The position numbers were made by a program, and so were the translations under genes. Of a stretch of 64,000 nt of DNA, positions 7,910 through 16,807 are shown piece after piece. The DNA is from Bradyrhizobium sp. WSM3983. GTDB lineage: Bacteria > Pseudomonadota > Alphaproteobacteria > Rhizobiales > Xanthobacteraceae. The notes below the pieces were generated by a model, which saw only the letters and a program-made list of their open reading frames with translations, was not told the origin of the DNA and searched no databases. Location: positions 1-64,000 of the forward strand of contig NZ_AXAY01000026.1 of NCBI RefSeq assembly GCF_000473045.1, given 5' to 3'. The number at the start of each line of letters is the position of its first letter. The first letter of the stretch is position 1.

Positions 7910-9781
7910 ATGACCTCCGTGACTGACAATCTGCCGCTGGCGGCCGATTTTCCCAAGGCAACGGACGCGGACTGGCGCAAGCTGGTCGACGGCGTGCTCA
8001 AGGGCGCGCCGTTCGAGAAGCTGGTCGGCAAGACCTATGACGGTCTCAAGATCGAGCCGCTCTATCCACGCGCCAGGGGCGTTGCGCCTGTGATGGGACG
8101 GCCCGCGGCCGCGCCATGGCAGATCATGCAGCGGATCGATCATCCCGATGCGGCGGCTGCGAATGCGCAGGCGCTGACCGATCTGGAGAACGGCGCAACG
8201 GGGCTCGCGCTGGTGTTCGCCGGCGGCAGCGGCAGCCATGGTTTCGGCCTGGAACCGACGGCCGATGCGATCGCAAAAGTCTTGAAGGACATTCATCTCG
8301 ATGCCGGCATCGGCATCGAGCTCCAGGTCGGCCCGCAATCGCGGATGGCGGCGATCCATGTTGCGGAATATGTGAAAAGCAACGGCCTCGATCCGGCCGC
8401 CTGCAACATCCGCTTCGGGCTCGATCCGCTGGCCGCCTGCGCCGTGTGGGGAAACAGCCCCTACAGCTGGGAAGAGATCGTTCCCGCCGTCACCGGTGGC
8501 ATCAAGGGCCTCGCCGGGCTCGGCTTCAAGGGACCGTTTGCCTCTGCTGATGGACGCGTGATTCACGATGCCGGTGGCTCCGAGGCGCAGGAGCTCGCTT
8601 TCGTGCTCGCCTGCGGCATCGCCTATCTGCGCGCGATCGAAGCTGCCGGCGTTCCGCTGGAGCGGGCGCAGGACATGGTCTATGCGCGGCTTTCCGCAGA
8701 CGCCGATCAGTTCCTGACCATGGCGAAATTCCGCGCGCTGCGGCTGCTCTGGGCACGCGTCGAGACGGCGTGCGGTCTGACGCCGAAACCGCTGTTCATC
8801 GCCGCAGATACGGCCTGGCGCATGCTGACGCAGCATGACCCTTATGTGAACATGCCGCGCGCGACCATCGCGACATTCGCGGCCGGACTTGCCGGCGCCG
8901 ATGCCATCACCGTGCTGCCGCATACGCTGGCGCTCGGGCTGCCCGATCCGTTCGCGCGGCGCGTGGCGCGCAACACGCAGCTCCTGCTGCTCGAAGAAAG
9001 CAACCTCGCCAAGGTCAGCGATCCCGCGGCGGGCTCCGGTGGCATCGAGCAACTGACGGCGCAGCTCTGCGAAGCCGCCTGGGCCCTGTTCCAGGAGAGC
9101 GAAAAGGCCGGCGGTGCCTTCGCGGCGCTTCAGCAGGGCCTGTTCCAGAGCAAGGTCGCAGCGGCGCGAAAGGCACGCGACACCAACATCGCAAAACGCC
9201 GCGACGTGCTGACGGGCGCGAGCGAGTTTCCGAACCTGCATGAGAGGGAAACGACGGTGCTTAATGCGACCCCCATTGCGGTCGCGCCTTATGGCGAGGC
9301 AAAATACAAGTTCGACGCGCTGTCCCCGATGCGCCTGGCCGCCCCGTTCGAAGCGCTGCGCGACAAATCCGATGCGGCGTTGAAGGCGCGCGGCGCGCGG
9401 CCCAGCGTATTCCTGGCCAATCTCGGCACGCCCGCCGACTTTACCGCACGTGCGACATTCGCAAAAAGCTTCTTCGAAGCCGGCGGCATCGAGGCCATCG
9501 ACAGCGAGGGTTTTAGCGATCCGGCCAAGCTCGCTGCAGCCTTCAAGGCCTCCGGCGCGGCGCTCGTCTGCCTTTGTTCCAGTGACAAGGTCTATGCGGA
9601 ACACGCCGAGGCAGCCGCGAAGGCCCTGCAAACCGCGGGCGCGCGACATATCTATTTGGCAGGCCGTCCGGCTGAGGCCGAGGCGGCGCTTCGGGCAGCC
9701 GGCGTGAGCGGCTTCGTCTTTGCCGGGGCTGACGCGCTTGCGACATTGCAGGACGCCTATCGGCGGATGGAACAGGTATGA
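7910..9781 (+). CDS. mutA: Methylmalonyl-CoA mutase small (beta) subunit
   Basis: A 623-residue subunit (from the ATG at 7910, MTSVTDNLPL; a further ATG at 7883 lacks a ribosome site). It resembles the large subunit at 10444 across the substrate-binding TIM barrel (GLALVFAGGSGSHGFG, FRALRLLWARV, ARNTQLLLLEESNLAKVSDPAAGSGGIE) and keeps a degenerate Rossmann-like C-terminal domain. It lacks the cobalamin-binding DxHxxG motif, as expected for the non-catalytic partner of a heterodimeric mutase. The complex interconverts methylmalonyl-CoA and succinyl-CoA in propionate metabolism. Its stop overlaps the start of the GFA gene by four bases. Confidence 0.9.
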   Translation: MTSVTDNLPLAADFPKATDADWRKLVDGVLKGAPFEKLVGKTYDGLKIEPLYPRARGVAPVMGRPAAAPWQIMQRIDHPDAAAANAQALTDLENGATGLALVFAGGSGSHGFGLEPTADAIAKVLKDIHLDAGIGIELQVGPQSRMAAIHVAEYVKSNGLDPAACNIRFGLDPLAACAVWGNSPYSWEEIVPAVTGGIKGLAGLGFKGPFASADGRVIHDAGGSEAQELAFVLACGIAYLRAIEAAGVPLERAQDMVYARLSADADQFLTMAKFRALRLLWARVETACGLTPKPLFIAADTAWRMLTQHDPYVNMPRATIATFAAGLAGADAITVLPHTLALGLPDPFARRVARNTQLLLLEESNLAKVSDPAAGSGGIEQLTAQLCEAAWALFQESEKAGGAFAALQQGLFQSKVAAARKARDTNIAKRRDVLTGASEFPNLHERETTVLNATPIAVAPYGEAKYKFDALSPMRLAAPFEALRDKSDAALKARGARPSVFLANLGTPADFTARATFAKSFFEAGGIEAIDSEGFSDPAKLAAAFKASGAALVCLCSSDKVYAEHAEAAAKALQTAGARHIYLAGRPAEAEAALRAAGVSGFVFAGADALATLQDAYRRMEQV

Positions 9782-10242
9782 CAGACGTCAGCAAAACCGT
9801 TTTTACCGGCGGCTGCCAATGTGGCGCGGTGCGCTTCGCGATTTCGGCAACGCCGAACAAGGTTTCGATCTGCCACTGCCGGATGTGCCAGAAGGCGAGC
9901 GGCGCGCCGTTCGCCTCCTTTGCCGACATCAACATAGCGGATCTTGCCTGGACCAAGGGCCAGCCGTCATTCTTCCGCTCCTCCTCAATCGCCGATCGCG
10001 GCTATTGCGCGGCTTGCGGCACGCCGCTCAGCTTCGGCCGCATCGATGGCGACCGGATCGAGATCATGACCGGCGCCTTCGACCGGCCGGACCACGTGGT
10101 GCCGACACGGCAATATGGCACGGAGTCCCGCCTCGGCTGGGTGGTCGGCATCGCCAACCTGCCGAGCCAGACCACGCAGCAGAATTACGGACCGGAGAAG
10201 ATGGCCACCATCGTCAGCCATCAGCATCCGGATCATGATTGA
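9778..10242 (+). CDS. GFA/CENP-V-type zinc protein
   Basis: A 154-residue protein of the glutathione-dependent formaldehyde-activating (GFA) fold. Zinc-binding cysteines are visible in GGCQCGAVRF (about residues 11-20), CHCRMC (about 38-43) and YCAACGTPLSF (about 77), the classic spacing of the family. The fold is well defined, but real substrates are rarely known; the formaldehyde role was established only for a few members. The gene overlaps mutA by four bases and is followed by a tiny ORF that overlaps both it and scpA. It is therefore part of the mutase transcript, which is unexpected for this family and may point to a role in acyl-CoA or aldehyde handling. Confidence 0.9.
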   Translation: MTDVSKTVFTGGCQCGAVRFAISATPNKVSICHCRMCQKASGAPFASFADINIADLAWTKGQPSFFRSSSIADRGYCAACGTPLSFGRIDGDRIEIMTGAFDRPDHVVPTRQYGTESRLGWVVGIANLPSQTTQQNYGPEKMATIVSHQHPDHD

Positions 10243-10447
10243 GACTGTGATAGGCTATGCCATGCTTCAGCTGCTCGGTGGAATGTTGCTCGGTTTGACA
10301 GAACGGAAGATCGGGAGGCTTCTCGCGCGCTTGCTGTGGAGCGGGACCGGCGTGATGACTGAGAGCCGGTTGGATGATCCAGTCTACAAGAAGAATGTGC
10401 AAAGGCTGATCGAGCACCATCGCAGCTTTGAGGACTCCAAGAGATGA
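10235..10447 (+). CDS. Small hypothetical protein (70 residues) between GFA gene and scpA
   Basis: An ATG at 10235 overlaps the end of the GFA gene, and the frame runs to a TGA at 10445-10447 that overlaps the scpA start codon (ATGA). The product begins MIETVIGYAMLQLLGGMLLG, a short hydrophobic segment, followed by a basic stretch and the hydrophilic end NVQRLIEHHRSFEDSK. The double overlap argues that it is translated and couples the GFA gene to scpA, but there is no recognisable domain and the ribosome site is weak. It could be a small membrane-associated protein or just a coupling ORF. Confidence 0.5.
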   Translation: MIETVIGYAMLQLLGGMLLGLTERKIGRLLARLLWSGTGVMTESRLDDPVYKKNVQRLIEHHRSFEDSKR

Positions 10448-12600
10448 CCCGCATTCCCAATTTCGCCGATGTTGCCTTCGAGCGCGCCGTCGCCGCCGCT
10501 CCAACCGGCAGCGCAGAACCGTGGCTGACGCCCGAGGGCATTCTCGTAAAGCCCGCCTATAGCGAGGCTGACCTCGCCGGGCTCGATTTCCTCGAGACCT
10601 ATCCGGGCATCGCGCCGTTCCTGCGCGGCCCCTACCCGACCATGTATGTCAACCAGCCCTGGACGGTCCGGCAATATGCCGGCTTCTCGACGGCGGAGGA
10701 TTCCAACGCGTTTTACCGCCGCAACCTGGCGGCCGGACAGAAGGGTCTCTCGGTCGCCTTCGATCTCGCCACCCATCGCGGCTATGACAGTGACCATCCG
10801 CGCGTCGGCGGCGATGTCGGCATGGCCGGCGTGGCGATCGACTCCATCTACGACATGCGCACGCTGTTTGCCGGCATTCCGCTCGACCGGATGAGCGTGT
10901 CCATGACCATGAACGGCGCGGTGTTGCCGATCCTCGCGCTCTATGTCGCTGCCGCGGGCGAACAGGGCGTGCCGCCGGAGAAGCTGTCGGGCACCATTCA
11001 GAACGACATTCTGAAAGAGTTCATGGTGCGCAACACCTATATCTATCCGCCCGCGCCCTCGATGCGGATCATCTCGGACATCTTCGCCTACACGTCGCAG
11101 AAGATGCCGAAATACAATTCGATCTCAATCTCCGGCTATCACATGCAGGAGGCCGGCGCGACGCAGGATCTCGAGCTCGCTTATACGCTCGCCGATGGCG
11201 TCGAATATCTGCGTGCCGGTCTTGCCGCAGGTTTGGATGTTGACCGCTTCGCGCCGCGGCTGTCGTTCTTCTGGGCGATCGGCATGAACTTCTTCATGGA
11301 AGTCGCCAAATTGCGCGCCGCGCGCCTGCTCTGGGCGAAGCTGCTGAAACCCTTCAATCCGAAGGACCCGCGCTCGCTGTCGCTGCGCACACATTCGCAG
11401 ACCTCCGGCTGGTCGCTGACCGCGCAGGACGTCTTCAACAACGTGATGCGCACGACCGTGGAGGCGATGGCGGCCACGCAAGGCCACACCCAGTCGCTGC
11501 ACACCAACGCGCTCGACGAGGCCTTGGCGCTGCCGACCGATTTCTCGGCGCGCATCGCCCGCAACACGCAACTGTTCCTGCAGCAGGAGAGCGGCACCAC
11601 CCGCATCATCGATCCCTGGGGCGGCTCGTATTATGTCGAGCGGCTCACGCGCGACCTCGCCGCGAAAGCCTGGAGCCATATCCAGGAGGTCGAAGAGCTC
11701 GGCGGCATGGCGAAGGCCATCGAAGCCGGCGTGCCGAAGCTGCGCATCGAGGAGGCCTCGGCCAAGACCCAGGCCCGCATCGATGCCGGCAAGCAGGCGG
11801 TGATCGGCGTCAACAAGTACAAGCCGACGGATGAGGCGCCGATCGACATCCTCAAGGTCGACAACACCAATGTCCGGCGCCTGCAGATCGACAAGCTGAC
11901 CCGGCTGAAATCCGAACGCAGCCAGAAGGACGTCGAGGCCGCGCTTGCCGCGCTGACACGCTCGGCCGGCGAAGGTAACGGCAATCTGCTCGCGCTCGCC
12001 ATCGACGCGGCGCGGGCGAAGGCGACCGTCGGCGAGATTTCGGACGCGATGGAAAAGGTGTTCGGCCGGCACCGCGCCGAGATCAAATCCATCACCGGCG
12101 TCTACAAGCGGGAGGCGTCCAGCATGGGCAACCAGGTCGAGAAGGTTCAGGCGCTGATCGATGCCTTCGAGGAGGCGGAAGGCCGCCGCCCGCGCATCCT
12201 GGTCGCCAAGATCGGCCAGGACGGCCATGACCGCGGCCAGAAAGTGATCGCATCTGCCTTCGCCGACATCGGCTTCGACGTCGACATCGGGCCGCTGTTC
12301 GCGACCGCCGACGAAGCGGCGCGGCAGGCCGTCGAGAACGACGTCCACATCCTCGGCGTCTCCTCGCTCGCCGCCGCCCACCTCACCGCGGTGCCGGAGC
12401 TAAAGGCCGCGCTGAAGAAGCAGGGCCGCGAGGACATCATGATCATCGTCGGGGGCGTCGTGCCGCCGCAGGATTATGACGCGCTCTATGCGGCCGGCGC
12501 CGAAGCGATCTTCCCGCCCGGCACCGTGATCGCCGAGGCAGCGGAAGAGCTGATCCGCAAGCTGAATGCCCGGCTCGGGCATAGCGAGGCGGCTGAGTAA
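10444..12600 (+). CDS. scpA: Methylmalonyl-CoA mutase large (alpha) subunit, cobalamin-dependent
   Basis: A 718-residue catalytic subunit that interconverts (R)-methylmalonyl-CoA and succinyl-CoA. The barrel half carries GFSTAEDSNAFYRRNL, SVAFDLATHRGYDSD, and TNALDEALALPTDFSARIARNTQ. The C-terminal B12 domain contains AKIGQDGHDRGQKVIA, whose DxHxxG (Asp593, His595) provides the lower axial ligand of cobalamin. Length and domain order match bacterial large subunits. It is last in the mutA-GFA-small ORF-scpA transcript, and the MeaB chaperone follows two genes later. No cobalamin riboswitch was recognised upstream of the operon. Confidence 0.95.
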   Translation: MTRIPNFADVAFERAVAAAPTGSAEPWLTPEGILVKPAYSEADLAGLDFLETYPGIAPFLRGPYPTMYVNQPWTVRQYAGFSTAEDSNAFYRRNLAAGQKGLSVAFDLATHRGYDSDHPRVGGDVGMAGVAIDSIYDMRTLFAGIPLDRMSVSMTMNGAVLPILALYVAAAGEQGVPPEKLSGTIQNDILKEFMVRNTYIYPPAPSMRIISDIFAYTSQKMPKYNSISISGYHMQEAGATQDLELAYTLADGVEYLRAGLAAGLDVDRFAPRLSFFWAIGMNFFMEVAKLRAARLLWAKLLKPFNPKDPRSLSLRTHSQTSGWSLTAQDVFNNVMRTTVEAMAATQGHTQSLHTNALDEALALPTDFSARIARNTQLFLQQESGTTRIIDPWGGSYYVERLTRDLAAKAWSHIQEVEELGGMAKAIEAGVPKLRIEEASAKTQARIDAGKQAVIGVNKYKPTDEAPIDILKVDNTNVRRLQIDKLTRLKSERSQKDVEAALAALTRSAGEGNGNLLALAIDAARAKATVGEISDAMEKVFGRHRAEIKSITGVYKREASSMGNQVEKVQALIDAFEEAEGRRPRILVAKIGQDGHDRGQKVIASAFADIGFDVDIGPLFATADEAARQAVENDVHILGVSSLAAAHLTAVPELKAALKKQGREDIMIIVGGVVPPQDYDALYAAGAEAIFPPGTVIAEAAEELIRKLNARLGHSEAAE

Positions 12601-12761
12601 TTCCGCCGCTCTTGGGCTCCCCGTATCAAACCCGCGGGCGGGCTGCAGCGACCAAGCTTCACGAACTGGTCGTTCGCGCCGCGCGTTCTGCGCCGGTTCA
12701 TCTTGCGATCATTACGCTCACGCCGATGTCCGAACGTCGACAGCGGTCGGATGCAAAATTG

Positions 12762-13577
12762 ATGGATATTGAAGTGACATATCATCGTGCAAATGTGCGG
12801 GCAGGATTGCTCGCGAGCCTTTCTGCCGTCGCGGCGATCGTCCTGGCCTCCCCCGCTCTCGCCGCTGACCCCAAGCCGGACGCTGTCGTCAAGAACAGAA
12901 ACATCGAGGCGCGTGTCTTCCTCGACGACAAGATCAAGGCCGACGCGCCACTCGCGGCCGACTGCCTTGCCGAGGGCAAGAAATGGCTCGACAAGAACGC
13001 AGCCGACGCCGCTGCCTCGCGCAAGGAGGACCCGCAGTTCTTCAGGGACGGCGGCTGGGACTTTGAGCGCAAATATTCGATCCGCTCCGTCGTCGCCGAC
13101 CGCTATGTGAGCGTCCTGCGCAACGACTACATGGACACCCATGGCGCCCATCCCAATTCGGACGTGAACACGATCCTGTGGGACAAGTCCGAGAGCAAGC
13201 GCATCTCGATCCGCCCGTTCTTCACGGAGACCGCCGACAATGGCGCGACCATGAAGGCGATGGTGAAGGCCGTGATCGCCTCGCTCAGGACCGAGAAGAA
13301 GAAGCGCGACACCAGCGAGACCGCGACCAATGAGTGGTTCAAGGGCGTCGAGCCGAGCCTGCTCAAGATCGGCGCCGCGACGCTCGCGCCGTCGACCGAA
13401 CCAGGCAAGAGCTCCGGCCTCACCTTCCACTACCCGCCCTATGCGGTCGGCCCCTACGCCGAGGGCCAATATGTCGCATTCGTTCCGTGGGAGACATTGA
13501 AGCCCTATCTCACGCCCGAGGGGGCGCGCATCTTCGGCGGCGCGCGGCCAAAGGGCGACGCTGACGAGCAGCAATAA
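12762..13577 (+). CDS. Exported DUF3298/RsiV-like protein
   Basis: About 271 residues from the ATG at 12762. The N-terminus has a signal peptide (VRAGLLASLSAVAAIVLA, ending at SPALAA). The C-terminal third contains the DUF3298 core: a YHPPY-like segment, then VGPYAEGQYVAFVPWE followed by LKPYL, as in the extracytoplasmic domain of the anti-sigma factor RsiV and related lysozyme-binding or secreted proteins. No sigma factor gene is adjacent, so an anti-sigma role is not supported here. The frame is open further upstream to 12612 but those codons are unlike a signal peptide start. Confidence 0.75.
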   Translation: MDIEVTYHRANVRAGLLASLSAVAAIVLASPALAADPKPDAVVKNRNIEARVFLDDKIKADAPLAADCLAEGKKWLDKNAADAAASRKEDPQFFRDGGWDFERKYSIRSVVADRYVSVLRNDYMDTHGAHPNSDVNTILWDKSESKRISIRPFFTETADNGATMKAMVKAVIASLRTEKKKRDTSETATNEWFKGVEPSLLKIGAATLAPSTEPGKSSGLTFHYPPYAVGPYAEGQYVAFVPWETLKPYLTPEGARIFGGARPKGDADEQQ

Positions 13578-13694
13578 ATTCCAACGGAACGTTGCTCACG
13601 GCGCCGTTGGGCGGCCGCTTGCGACATCCATGCAAAGCCGCGTAGCATATTGCATTGACGAGCCCGATTCCCGAGGGCGTCGCCGGGATCATTG

Positions 13695-14681
13695 ATGCCA
13701 GGAATCACGCGCCGCATTTTCGCGGCCTCCTCTGTGGCTGCCGCCACGTCCGCCCTCCTTTCACCTGCGCGCGCGCAAGCCTATCCGGCGCGGCCGGTGA
13801 CCTTGATCGTGCCGTGGGGTGCGGGCGGCGGAACGGATGCGACCGCACGCATTGTCGCGACGCTGCTGGAGAAGGAGCTCGGCCAGCCGTTTAACGTCGT
13901 CAACCGCAGCGGCGGCTCCGGCGCCGTCGGCCATGCCGAGATCGCAACCGCAGCGCCGGACGGCTACACGATCGGCATGCTGACCGTGGAAATCGCGATG
14001 CTGCATTGGCAAGCCCTGACGCATCTGACGCCCGGGAATTTCACGCCGCTGGCGCTGGTGAACGAAGACCCGCCGGGCATCCAGGTGTCGACGTCCTCGC
14101 CATACAAGACGGCGAAGGAGCTCATGGATTCCATCAAGCTGGCGGCGCCAGGACGATTCAAGGCCTCGGGCACCGGACAAGGCGGCATCTGGCATCTCGC
14201 CCTCGTCGGCTGGATGCAGGCGATGGGGTTGCCGGCAAACCAGGTTGCGTGGTCAGCGTCGAATGGCGCCGCACCGGCCATGCAGGACCTGGTCGCGGGC
14301 AGCCTCGATCTCACCACCTGCTCGGTGCCTGAGGCGCGCGCCACCATCGAGGCCGGCCAGGCCCGGAGCCTTGCGATCATGGCGCATGCGCGCAATCCGA
14401 TCTTCCCCGACGTCCCGACGCTGAAAGAGGCGCTCGGCGTCGGCTATTCCACCAGCTCATGGCGCGGCATCGGCGGCCCCACCGGCTTGCCTCCGGAGAT
14501 CGCCGCCATGCTGACCGCGGCCTTGAAGAAGGTGTACTACTCCCCCGCATTCAAGGACTTCATGACCGGACGCGGTTTCGGCACCGTCTGGCGCGATGCT
14601 GGCCAGTTCGGGACCTTCATGGACCAGGCCGATCGCCAGATGGGTCAGGCCATGAGGGCGGCTGGTTTTGCCAAGGCCTGA
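13695..14681 (+). CDS. Bug-family (TTT transporter) periplasmic solute receptor
   Basis: A 328-residue periplasmic binding protein. The start MPGITRRIFAASS is a Tat-like signal (two arginines before a hydrophobic stretch, cleavage near ARAQA). The mature part begins YPARPVTLIVPWGAGGGTDATAR, the invariant Bug signature, followed by VVNRSGGSGAVG and FVMTGRGF-like helices near the end. Such proteins bring carboxylates (for example tricarboxylates or aromatic acids) to a tripartite TctAB membrane partner, but none is encoded nearby, which is usual for orphan Bug receptors. It lies between scpA and meaB. Confidence 0.9.
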   Translation: MPGITRRIFAASSVAAATSALLSPARAQAYPARPVTLIVPWGAGGGTDATARIVATLLEKELGQPFNVVNRSGGSGAVGHAEIATAAPDGYTIGMLTVEIAMLHWQALTHLTPGNFTPLALVNEDPPGIQVSTSSPYKTAKELMDSIKLAAPGRFKASGTGQGGIWHLALVGWMQAMGLPANQVAWSASNGAAPAMQDLVAGSLDLTTCSVPEARATIEAGQARSLAIMAHARNPIFPDVPTLKEALGVGYSTSSWRGIGGPTGLPPEIAAMLTAALKKVYYSPAFKDFMTGRGFGTVWRDAGQFGTFMDQADRQMGQAMRAAGFAKA

Positions 14682-14742
14682 TGTAACCGCGCATACATCC
14701 CGCCGGGGGGCTCTCGCCTGCCTGCGCCCGCCGTTGTAAAGC

Positions 14743-15738
14743 ATGGGCATGGTCGAGAAGAAGACTTCGCTTGATATCACCGCCCTCGCCCGCGACCTCC
14801 GCGCAGGCCATCGCGCCGCGCTGGCGCGGGCCATCACGCTGGTGGAGAGCCGGCGCGGCGATCACCAGGCGCAGGCGCGCGAGCTGGTGCAGATGCTGCT
14901 GCCCGACACCGGCAAGGCGGTTCGCGTCGGCATTACCGGCTCGCCCGGCGTCGGCAAATCCACCTCCATCGATGCGCTCGGGACCTATCTGATCGAGCAG
15001 GGCAACAAGGTCGCGGTGCTCGCGGTCGATCCGTCCTCGGCACGCAGCGGCGGCTCGATCCTCGGGGACAAGACGCGAATGGCACAGCTCGCGGCCTCCG
15101 ACGATGCCTTCATCCGCCCATCGCCGTCGTCAGGCACGCTCGGCGGCGTCGCCGCCAAGACGCGCGAGGCGATGCTGCTGTGCGAGGCGGCCGGATTCGA
15201 CGTCGTTCTGGTCGAGACCGTCGGCATCGGCCAGTCCGAGACCGCGGTCTGCGACATGACCGATTTCTTCCTCGCGCTGATGCTGCCCGGCGGCGGCGAC
15301 GAATTGCAGGGTATCAAGAAGGGCCTGGTCGAGCTCGCCGACATGATCGCGATCAACAAAGCCGACGGCGACAATCTCAAGCGCGCCAACATCACCGCTG
15401 CTGACTATCGCGGTGCGCTGCATATTCTCAGCCCTCGGTCCGAACATTGGCACCCGCCTGTGATCACCTATTCGGCGCTGGCCGGCACCGGCATCGTCGA
15501 GCTCTGGCAGAAAATCCTGGATCACCGCAAGGCAATGAACGCGTCCGGCGAGTTCGCCGCGCGCCGGCGCGACCAGCAGGTGAAATGGATGTGGTCGATG
15601 CTGGAGCAGCGCATGCTGGCGCGGCTGCGCAGTGAGGCGGCCGTCCGCGCCAGGGTGAAAAAGATCGAATCCGAGGTCGCCGAGGGTCACCTCACGCCGG
15701 CACTCGCCGCCGAGGAGATCATGAAGCTCCTGCATTGA
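14743..15738 (+). CDS. meaB: Methylmalonyl-CoA mutase-associated GTPase MeaB
   Basis: A 331-residue G3E-type GTPase that gates cobalamin loading and protects the mutase from inactivation. The P-loop is GSPGVGKST (about residues 66-74), then AVDPSSARSGGSILGDKTRM, the ETVGIGQSE switch and NKADGDN as the guanine-specificity motif. The N-terminal helix RDLRAGHRAALARAITLVES is family-typical. The gene is 3 kb from scpA on the same strand, with two unrelated genes between, so it could be transcribed separately. A hairpin repeat follows its stop codon. Confidence 0.95.
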   Translation: MGMVEKKTSLDITALARDLRAGHRAALARAITLVESRRGDHQAQARELVQMLLPDTGKAVRVGITGSPGVGKSTSIDALGTYLIEQGNKVAVLAVDPSSARSGGSILGDKTRMAQLAASDDAFIRPSPSSGTLGGVAAKTREAMLLCEAAGFDVVLVETVGIGQSETAVCDMTDFFLALMLPGGGDELQGIKKGLVELADMIAINKADGDNLKRANITAADYRGALHILSPRSEHWHPPVITYSALAGTGIVELWQKILDHRKAMNASGEFAARRRDQQVKWMWSMLEQRMLARLRSEAAVRARVKKIESEVAEGHLTPALAAEEIMKLLH

Positions 15739-15742
15739 GGCC

Positions 15743-15777
15743 GCTTCACCTCTCCCCAGCGAGGGAGAGTGTGAAGC
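15743..15777. repeat. Inverted repeat hairpin between convergent genes
   Basis: GCTTCACCTCTCCC at 15743-15756 pairs with GGGAGAGTGTGAAGC at 15763-15777 across a six-base loop. It resembles a short version of the CTCTCCC...GGGAGAG palindrome family seen inside dnaE2 at 44258-44368. It lies just after meaB and before the stop of the convergent dehalogenase-like gene. Lacking a T-run it may not terminate transcription by itself, although it could reduce read-through. Confidence 0.6.
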
Positions 15778-15816
15778 GAAGCCCGAGCTCGCGATCCAGC
15801 TCAATCTCGCGATGAC

Positions 15817-16719
15817 CTAACTGATCTGCCCGGCCAGCACCTTCGAAACGAAGCGCGCGGTCGCCTCGCCGACCTCCTGAGGCGCCTCTTCCTGCAGGAA
15901 GTGCGACCCCTTCACCAGGACGATCTCCTGATTGGGCCAGGTTCTGCAGAACTCGCGCTGTGCGCCGATCAGGAAGCCCGCCGGCTCGGCATCGATGAAC
16001 AGTTTCGGGATCCGGTTCTTCGACATCCAATCCGCATAGGCTTCGACGATCGCGACCACATCGGCAGGCTCGCCCTCGATCGGCAATTCGCGCGTCCAGG
16101 TCAGCATCGGCTGGCGGCTCGGGCCGGGATTGCGGAAATAGCGGCGATAGACCTCCAGCGCCTCCGGCGCGATATGGCGCAGCGGCAGGAGGTATTCGAT
16201 GAACAGGTTCTTCTGCAGGATCAGGTCTTCGCCTTGTGGACTCCGCTGGCCCAGGAAGAAAGCGCGCGTCGCGTCGGGCCATTCGTCCCAGGAGCGGAAC
16301 GGCCGGACGATGCCTTCCATGTAGACGATCGCCTTGACCCTCTCCGGGCGGCGATGGGCCCAGTGAAAACCGAGCGCAGCACCCCAGTCGTGTACGACGA
16401 GGATGACGTTCTCAGTCAGACCCAGCGCATCGAACCAGGCATCGAGATAGCGCCGGTGATCGACGAAGCGATAGGAGCCGTTCGGCGCCGCGCCCGAATT
16501 GCCCATGCCGACGAGGTCGGGCGCAAGGCAGCGGCCATAGGGCAAGAGATGGGGAATGATGTTCCGCCAGAGATAGGACGGCGTCGGAACGCCGTGCAGG
16601 AACACGATGGGGTCACCCGCGCCGACATCGACGTAGGCCATCTGGGTATCCAGCACCTCGATGTACTTCCGGTAGGAGACTTCCTCGGTCGAGATCGGGG
16701 GGTGGTTGACGTGCAACAT
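15817..16719 (-). CDS. Haloalkane-dehalogenase-like alpha/beta hydrolase with Val at the halide-binding Asn position
   Basis: A 300-residue alpha/beta hydrolase very close in pattern to the subfamily II haloalkane dehalogenases (LinB, DbjA type). The triad is intact: nucleophile Asp111 in VVHDWGAALG, Glu135 in IVYMEGI and His273 in GSHFLQEE. The halide-binding Trp after the nucleophile (Trp112) is present, but the HGNPT motif reads HGVPT (Val44 in place of the Asn). That change makes true dehalogenase activity uncertain. It could be another ester or epoxide hydrolase. The gene is divergent from a CGNR regulator with an inverted repeat between them. Confidence 0.85.
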   Translation of the reverse strand: MLHVNHPPISTEEVSYRKYIEVLDTQMAYVDVGAGDPIVFLHGVPTPSYLWRNIIPHLLPYGRCLAPDLVGMGNSGAAPNGSYRFVDHRRYLDAWFDALGLTENVILVVHDWGAALGFHWAHRRPERVKAIVYMEGIVRPFRSWDEWPDATRAFFLGQRSPQGEDLILQKNLFIEYLLPLRHIAPEALEVYRRYFRNPGPSRQPMLTWTRELPIEGEPADVVAIVEAYADWMSKNRIPKLFIDAEPAGFLIGAQREFCRTWPNQEIVLVKGSHFLQEEAPQEVGEATARFVSKVLAGQIS

Positions 16720-16742
16720 GGTGAAACTCCGTTCTCTCGTTG

Positions 16743-16771
16743 GACACCAGTAAAATACGAATGATGGTGTC
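16743..16771. promoter_or_regulatory. Inverted repeat, candidate operator between dehalogenase-like gene and CGNR regulator
   Basis: GACACCA at 16743-16749 is matched exactly by TGGTGTC at 16765-16771, with 15 bases between. It is 24 bases upstream of the hydrolase start and 37 upstream of the regulator start, a good place for an operator controlling both genes. I infer that the neighbouring CGNR protein could bind it; nothing in the sequence proves this. Confidence 0.5.
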
Positions 16772-16807
16772 TTGAGTCAACGAGCAAAAGCGATTAAATG
16801 GTGTTCC

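Noticed and set aside
7790..9649. 619-codon open frame on the minus strand opposite mutA
   Set aside because: Antisense shadow; the plus strand encodes a recognisable mutase subunit with matching motifs.
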